A stretch of DNA of 64,000 bases from Allacma fusca (taxonomy: Eukaryota; Arthropoda; Collembola; Symphypleona; Sminthuridae), in NCBI GenBank assembly GCA_947179485.1, contig OX359250.1, positions 12,630,539 through 12,694,538 on the forward strand, given 5' to 3'. A program made the translations under genes and the position numbers. Shown here piece by piece: positions 60,725 to 64,000 of this stretch (within the stretch, counting starts at the first letter, position 1; each line of letters opens with the position of its first letter). The notes under the pieces are model-generated. The model ran no database searches. It was not told the DNA's origin and saw only the letters and a list, made by a program, of their open reading frames with translations.

Positions 60725-61555
60725 CAGTAAAACCTGTATATAGTGGTTTCTCTAGGGAACCTAATATTTGACCACTATGTACAGTGACCACTATACTCAG
60801 TATAGTGGTCATGGGCCACTATATAGGGTGCATATATTAAGTGAATATTTTAACGCGTTTAAGAAGACATGATTGAAACGGTCGCATTTTTTTTACATAA
60901 TCACTAATTTTTGACCGTTTACAATTTTTTAACGTGTGGTAGCAAGATATTCTGTATAACGATAATTCTATACGGTAATTCTAAATATTGTTTTTGAATA
61001 CTACGTGAAATAGCTACCAACTATCGTAAAATTACTTTATTATTGACCCCGGCAGATTCTCCGTAAATATAGTATAATTTAAACAAATATAATGTTTCTT
61101 CTTCCAAGGTTCAATCCAACCATTGCTTGCTGGCTATCCTGCATACCACCTTCACTTTGAGATTTTCCAATAATTCTAATATTTCTATTTTTTTGAAAAG
61201 GAAATCAAAGTGTTTTTGAACTGTGCGTGGTATGGAGGTATGGTACTGGGAATATGCTTTATTTAAGAAACCGTAATCTAGAATAATCTTAGAAATCTAT
61301 AGAAATTATGAGCGACGATTTCGTGTGCACATGGTTTTTAATGCTGACCACGGTATTCAGAGTTCGAAGCATGCATTTCGTAATGAATGGACATCAGCCC
61401 GGGTCCATTATTGACAGGGGACCACTATAGAGAAAACCACTGTATACAGGGTTAACGTAATGTTAAAACATAGGGCGCATGACGGGGACACATGATACTG
61501 GCCACTGTGAACAGGAGACCACTGTATAGGTGGTCACTATATACAGGTTTTACTG
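60725..61555. mobile_element. pogo/Tigger-like non-autonomous element, 831 bp
   Basis: Perfect 21-bp terminal inverted repeats starting CAGTAAAACCTGTATATAGT (left at 60725, right read inward from 61555), flanked on both sides by TA (60723-60724 and 61556-61557), the Tc1/mariner target duplication. The CAGTNNAACCT start is typical of the pogo/Tigger branch. Subterminal regions carry many ACCACTAT/ATAGTGGT motifs in both orientations. No transposase ORF is present; the minus-strand ORF 61452-61826 runs across the element boundary and is spurious. Confidence 0.87.
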
Positions 61556-61576
61556 TATGTCTATGGTGAGACGGCC

Positions 61577-61655
61577 TGAAATGTCCACTGGACATTTCCC
61601 TATGCTTAAGGCATAGGGCGCCCTTCACTTTTTTCCAGTGGACATTTCCACATAC
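61577..61655. other. hairpin-forming inverted repeats upstream of the polymerase remnant
   Basis: GAAATGTCCACTGGACATTT at about 61578 is itself nearly palindromic and is matched by CCAGTGGACATTTCC at about 61637. Between them CCCTATGCTTAAGGCATAGG is another near palindrome. Could be a terminus or regulatory hairpin of a mobile element; function unknown. Confidence 0.6.
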
Positions 61656-61824
61656 TCCCTTTTTAAAAATTAAATGGGCATAACTCCTGACCTGGAAGGA
61701 ATTCCTAAAATCAGAATGCAGATTCGGATCCCCCAGGTCAAAACGATTCCGAAAATATGTAATATGTGGGTATTTAGCGCGCAGCCGCGGAGCATGTACT
61801 TGGTCTGCCCCATGTGACCAGTGC

Positions 61825-64000
61825 ATGTCCCAGGAAGTAGCTGAGCGCTTGGCTACAAGGAGAAATAGAGATGCTGAACCTGAAAATACTGGTGCTCAAC
61901 GATGGATTCACAACCTGCAACCTGGAGACGAATTTTCCCTAGATTTAGACTACAACTTGATCACCCCGGAGGCGGTTGTGGATGGAGATTTACCTATTGA
62001 AAACTGTGACACTCAAGACATCACTAGTAATGAAGAAAATCCTGATCAACTTCAACAAGCTGAAAACAATGACAATAGTGTAAATAGTGACAATAAAATT
62101 GCTGGTCCAAGTCATCAAATGGATCATAATAGAGGTACGTATAATTTCATTAATGATTGTTACAGGCACAACAGGTGTAGGTCATGTCACTTGGAATTTG
62201 TAAATAGGGAAGAAATTGATGTACACTTAGCCCAATGTCATAGAGAACTTGTAGAAGGAGATAGTTTGTTTTGTACATTATGTAATATGAGATTTAGAAG
62301 ACAGTTAGATTTTAACAATCATAATACACTTGTTCATAATGTTCAAATTGGTGATGGTGCTGAAGCACCAATAAATAATATATTTACACTGTACCCCTCT
62401 CATGCTGCATTTACTGATTCATTAAGGTCATACCGAATAGATATTCATTTACACTGCATATTTGAAAGGTTAGAGCCCGAATGCGTGTCACGTTTTAACA
62501 AGTGGATGTCTTCATTGGCGCGCGCTATCCTACATAGAGAGTCAATAGAGTTTACCCTTAATATCATTGTAGAAAAATTAGTTAACATGATTGACGAGTA
62601 CTGTCAAAATGGGTCAGGGCTCGCATTGTGTGCCATTCCTATTTTAGATATGATAATTATGAAATACCAACCACTTCGTGGGGGTTCCTATTTACCATTA
62701 CCATACTTGCTAGCTTGTCGGGAAAAGGGCCTATTCGTTAATGTTGATAACAGTCAGGAGGCATATAATTCCGAGGAGCTTACTGAAAGACATGCATTGT
62801 TTAAACACGACAGGGATTTAAATGCATGCTTTCTATTTGCTGTAGCTGCAGGTATTAAGTCTTCTAAATATAAGATGAATGAAAACATTTAGAGAAATAA
62901 TTCAAAAGTTTAAGCTAGATGGTATCCCAATGACTATGACAGTTGAACAACTACCTTTATTTGAAAAGCTTAACCCCAATATTTCAGTAAATGTATTTGG
63001 ATTTGACGATACGGGAATTACAAGTAGTCATCCATTATTAGAGAAATTAAAAGGAAAACAGTTAGCACAGAAAAGGAGAAAATTGTTACAAAAACATAGT
63101 TTTCCATTGTACATTAGTAAAAGCAGTCCTCAGGGCAAATCACCAGCTGAAAATAAAGATAGTAGGAAGACTAGCAGACCACGTATCAAAAAAGATGTAC
63201 AGTATGAATTAGACTTAATCCTTATAATTCAGCAGGAACAGGTAGAAAATATTATTGAACCTAATGAGCGTGTATTGCCTAGAGTCGACGAACCTTCCAC
63301 TGAACACTTTGTCCTTTGCACCGATATTCAGCAATTATTTAATAATTCCAAAGTGCAAAATAGGCAACACTTATGTAGATATTGTTTAAGCACGTTTGCT
63401 TCTGACGAAACGCTACAGAGACATTTGGAAAGATGTGTCGAGATAAGTGCACAGAAAGCAAGTTTCATAGAGAATCCGGATGCTTCGATTAAATTTAATT
63501 CTTATAGTTTTATGGTTCCAACTCCTTTCATTATTTACTTAGATTTCGAGTCCAAATTAGTTCCTAAAGTACAGGTTGATGGTCAGCTCCCAATTGATAG
63601 ATTTTACAAGGTTCATGATCTTCATGAATTCCAATTTAGACTTTCAAAGTCAGGAGGGACTAAGCAGTACACACACGAGCATATTCCCTGTAGTTATTCA
63701 TACATTTGTGTTGATCCATATGTAAAAGTTGAACACAAGAGTACTCATCATATTCAATCAGATGATGAAAATCTGATGGATACTTTTTTCAGAGATTTAA
63801 TCCCCTTTTCCCAAGCTCGTAGTTAAAAGATAAAGGATAGGCAAGAACATGCACCACGGAATCGAATATATCCAAGTGCTGAGAAAATGGCTGAAATAAA
63901 TCAATCGATTTGTTTTTTCTGTAATGAGGATATTGATCCACAGGGGAAAGATGGTTGGGCACCTGTAGAGCATCATGATCATTATACGTATATGTACATA
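61825..64000 (+). pseudogene. Polinton/Maverick- or adintovirus-like DNA polymerase B, N-terminal part, disrupted, runs off the window
   Basis: Two open segments, 61825-62892 and 62879-63826, are in different frames (a +1 shift near 62870-62890). The second is closed by a TAA at 63824-63826, after which the same frame stays open to the window end. First segment: acidic N-terminus, then two C2H2-like zinc motifs (CRSC...HLAQCH, CTLCNMRF...HNTLVH) and a helical region. Second segment: HLCRYCLSTFASDETLQRH with a following Cys, the zinc motif that precedes the exonuclease in these protein-primed polymerases, then IYLDFESKL, which carries the exonuclease I D-x-E. After the stop, ICFFC and EHHDH resemble the C-x2-C...DHDH segment that follows in the family. 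The palm domain lies beyond the window. Old integrated copy, not functional as read; a transposon and an endogenous virus cannot be separated from this part. Confidence 0.78.

Noticed and set aside
61452-61826. Minus-strand ORF of 124 codons
   Set aside because: It crosses the end of the pogo-like element, the hairpin and the polymerase start; no recognisable domain.

Overview
The window is eukaryotic. It holds multi-exon genes with GT-AG introns whose phases join cleanly, AATAAA signals, a tRNA-derived SINE, non-autonomous hAT and pogo-like elements, a decayed Polinton/Maverick-type polymerase, and degenerate CCTAA (TTAGG-type) repeats. Together with arthropod-like versions of CIB, LYRM4 and a DUF7869-type transposase remnant, this points to an arthropod, most likely an insect. 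The species cannot be told from the sequence.

Positions 1-12.5 kb are gene-bearing. On the minus strand a six-exon C2H2 zinc-finger gene (390-2549, eight fingers, 528 aa) is followed by an intergenic stretch with a 632-bp hAT-type MITE (3898-4529). A compact divergent pair comes next: a CIB-family EF-hand protein (minus, 6041-6796) and LYRM4/ISD11, the iron-sulfur-cluster assembly LYR protein (plus, 6947-7415). Their start codons are 150 bp apart. Next are an intronless 483-aa coiled-coil protein (plus, 8495-9946) and a five-exon 269-aa protein with armadillo-like helices (plus, 10629-12467). I rebuilt the gene models by hand from splice sites and phase.

Positions 12.5-13.5 kb hold a full-length 626-bp tRNA-related SINE with A and B boxes, an ATT-type tail and a 16-bp target-site duplication.

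Positions 13.57-54.93 kb are one huge satellite domain built on a 13-bp monomer (GAAACTGCAATTT). It has nested higher-order structure: near-identical tandem units of 1021, 584 and 2035 bp; a 4.7-5.1 kb unit present about three times; and later units of 721, 1241, 738 and 534 bp. It is punctuated by recurrent non-monomeric islands (with GTCGAC) and by four CCTAA-rich blocks. The right edge decays into 14-bp and 27-bp variants and carries a 904-bp hAT-type MITE inserted in the array (52659-53562). All three minus-strand frames of the monomer are stop-free, so the many long minus-strand ORFs here are not genes.

Positions 54.94-64 kb are mobile-element debris. They hold a 79-bp tandem array, a broken DUF7869-type transposase gene, a large inverted repeat (58308-59000), an 831-bp pogo/Tigger-like MITE (60725-61555), and the N-terminal part of a Polinton/adintovirus-like protein-primed DNA polymerase B. 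The polymerase has a frameshift and an in-frame stop and runs off the window end.
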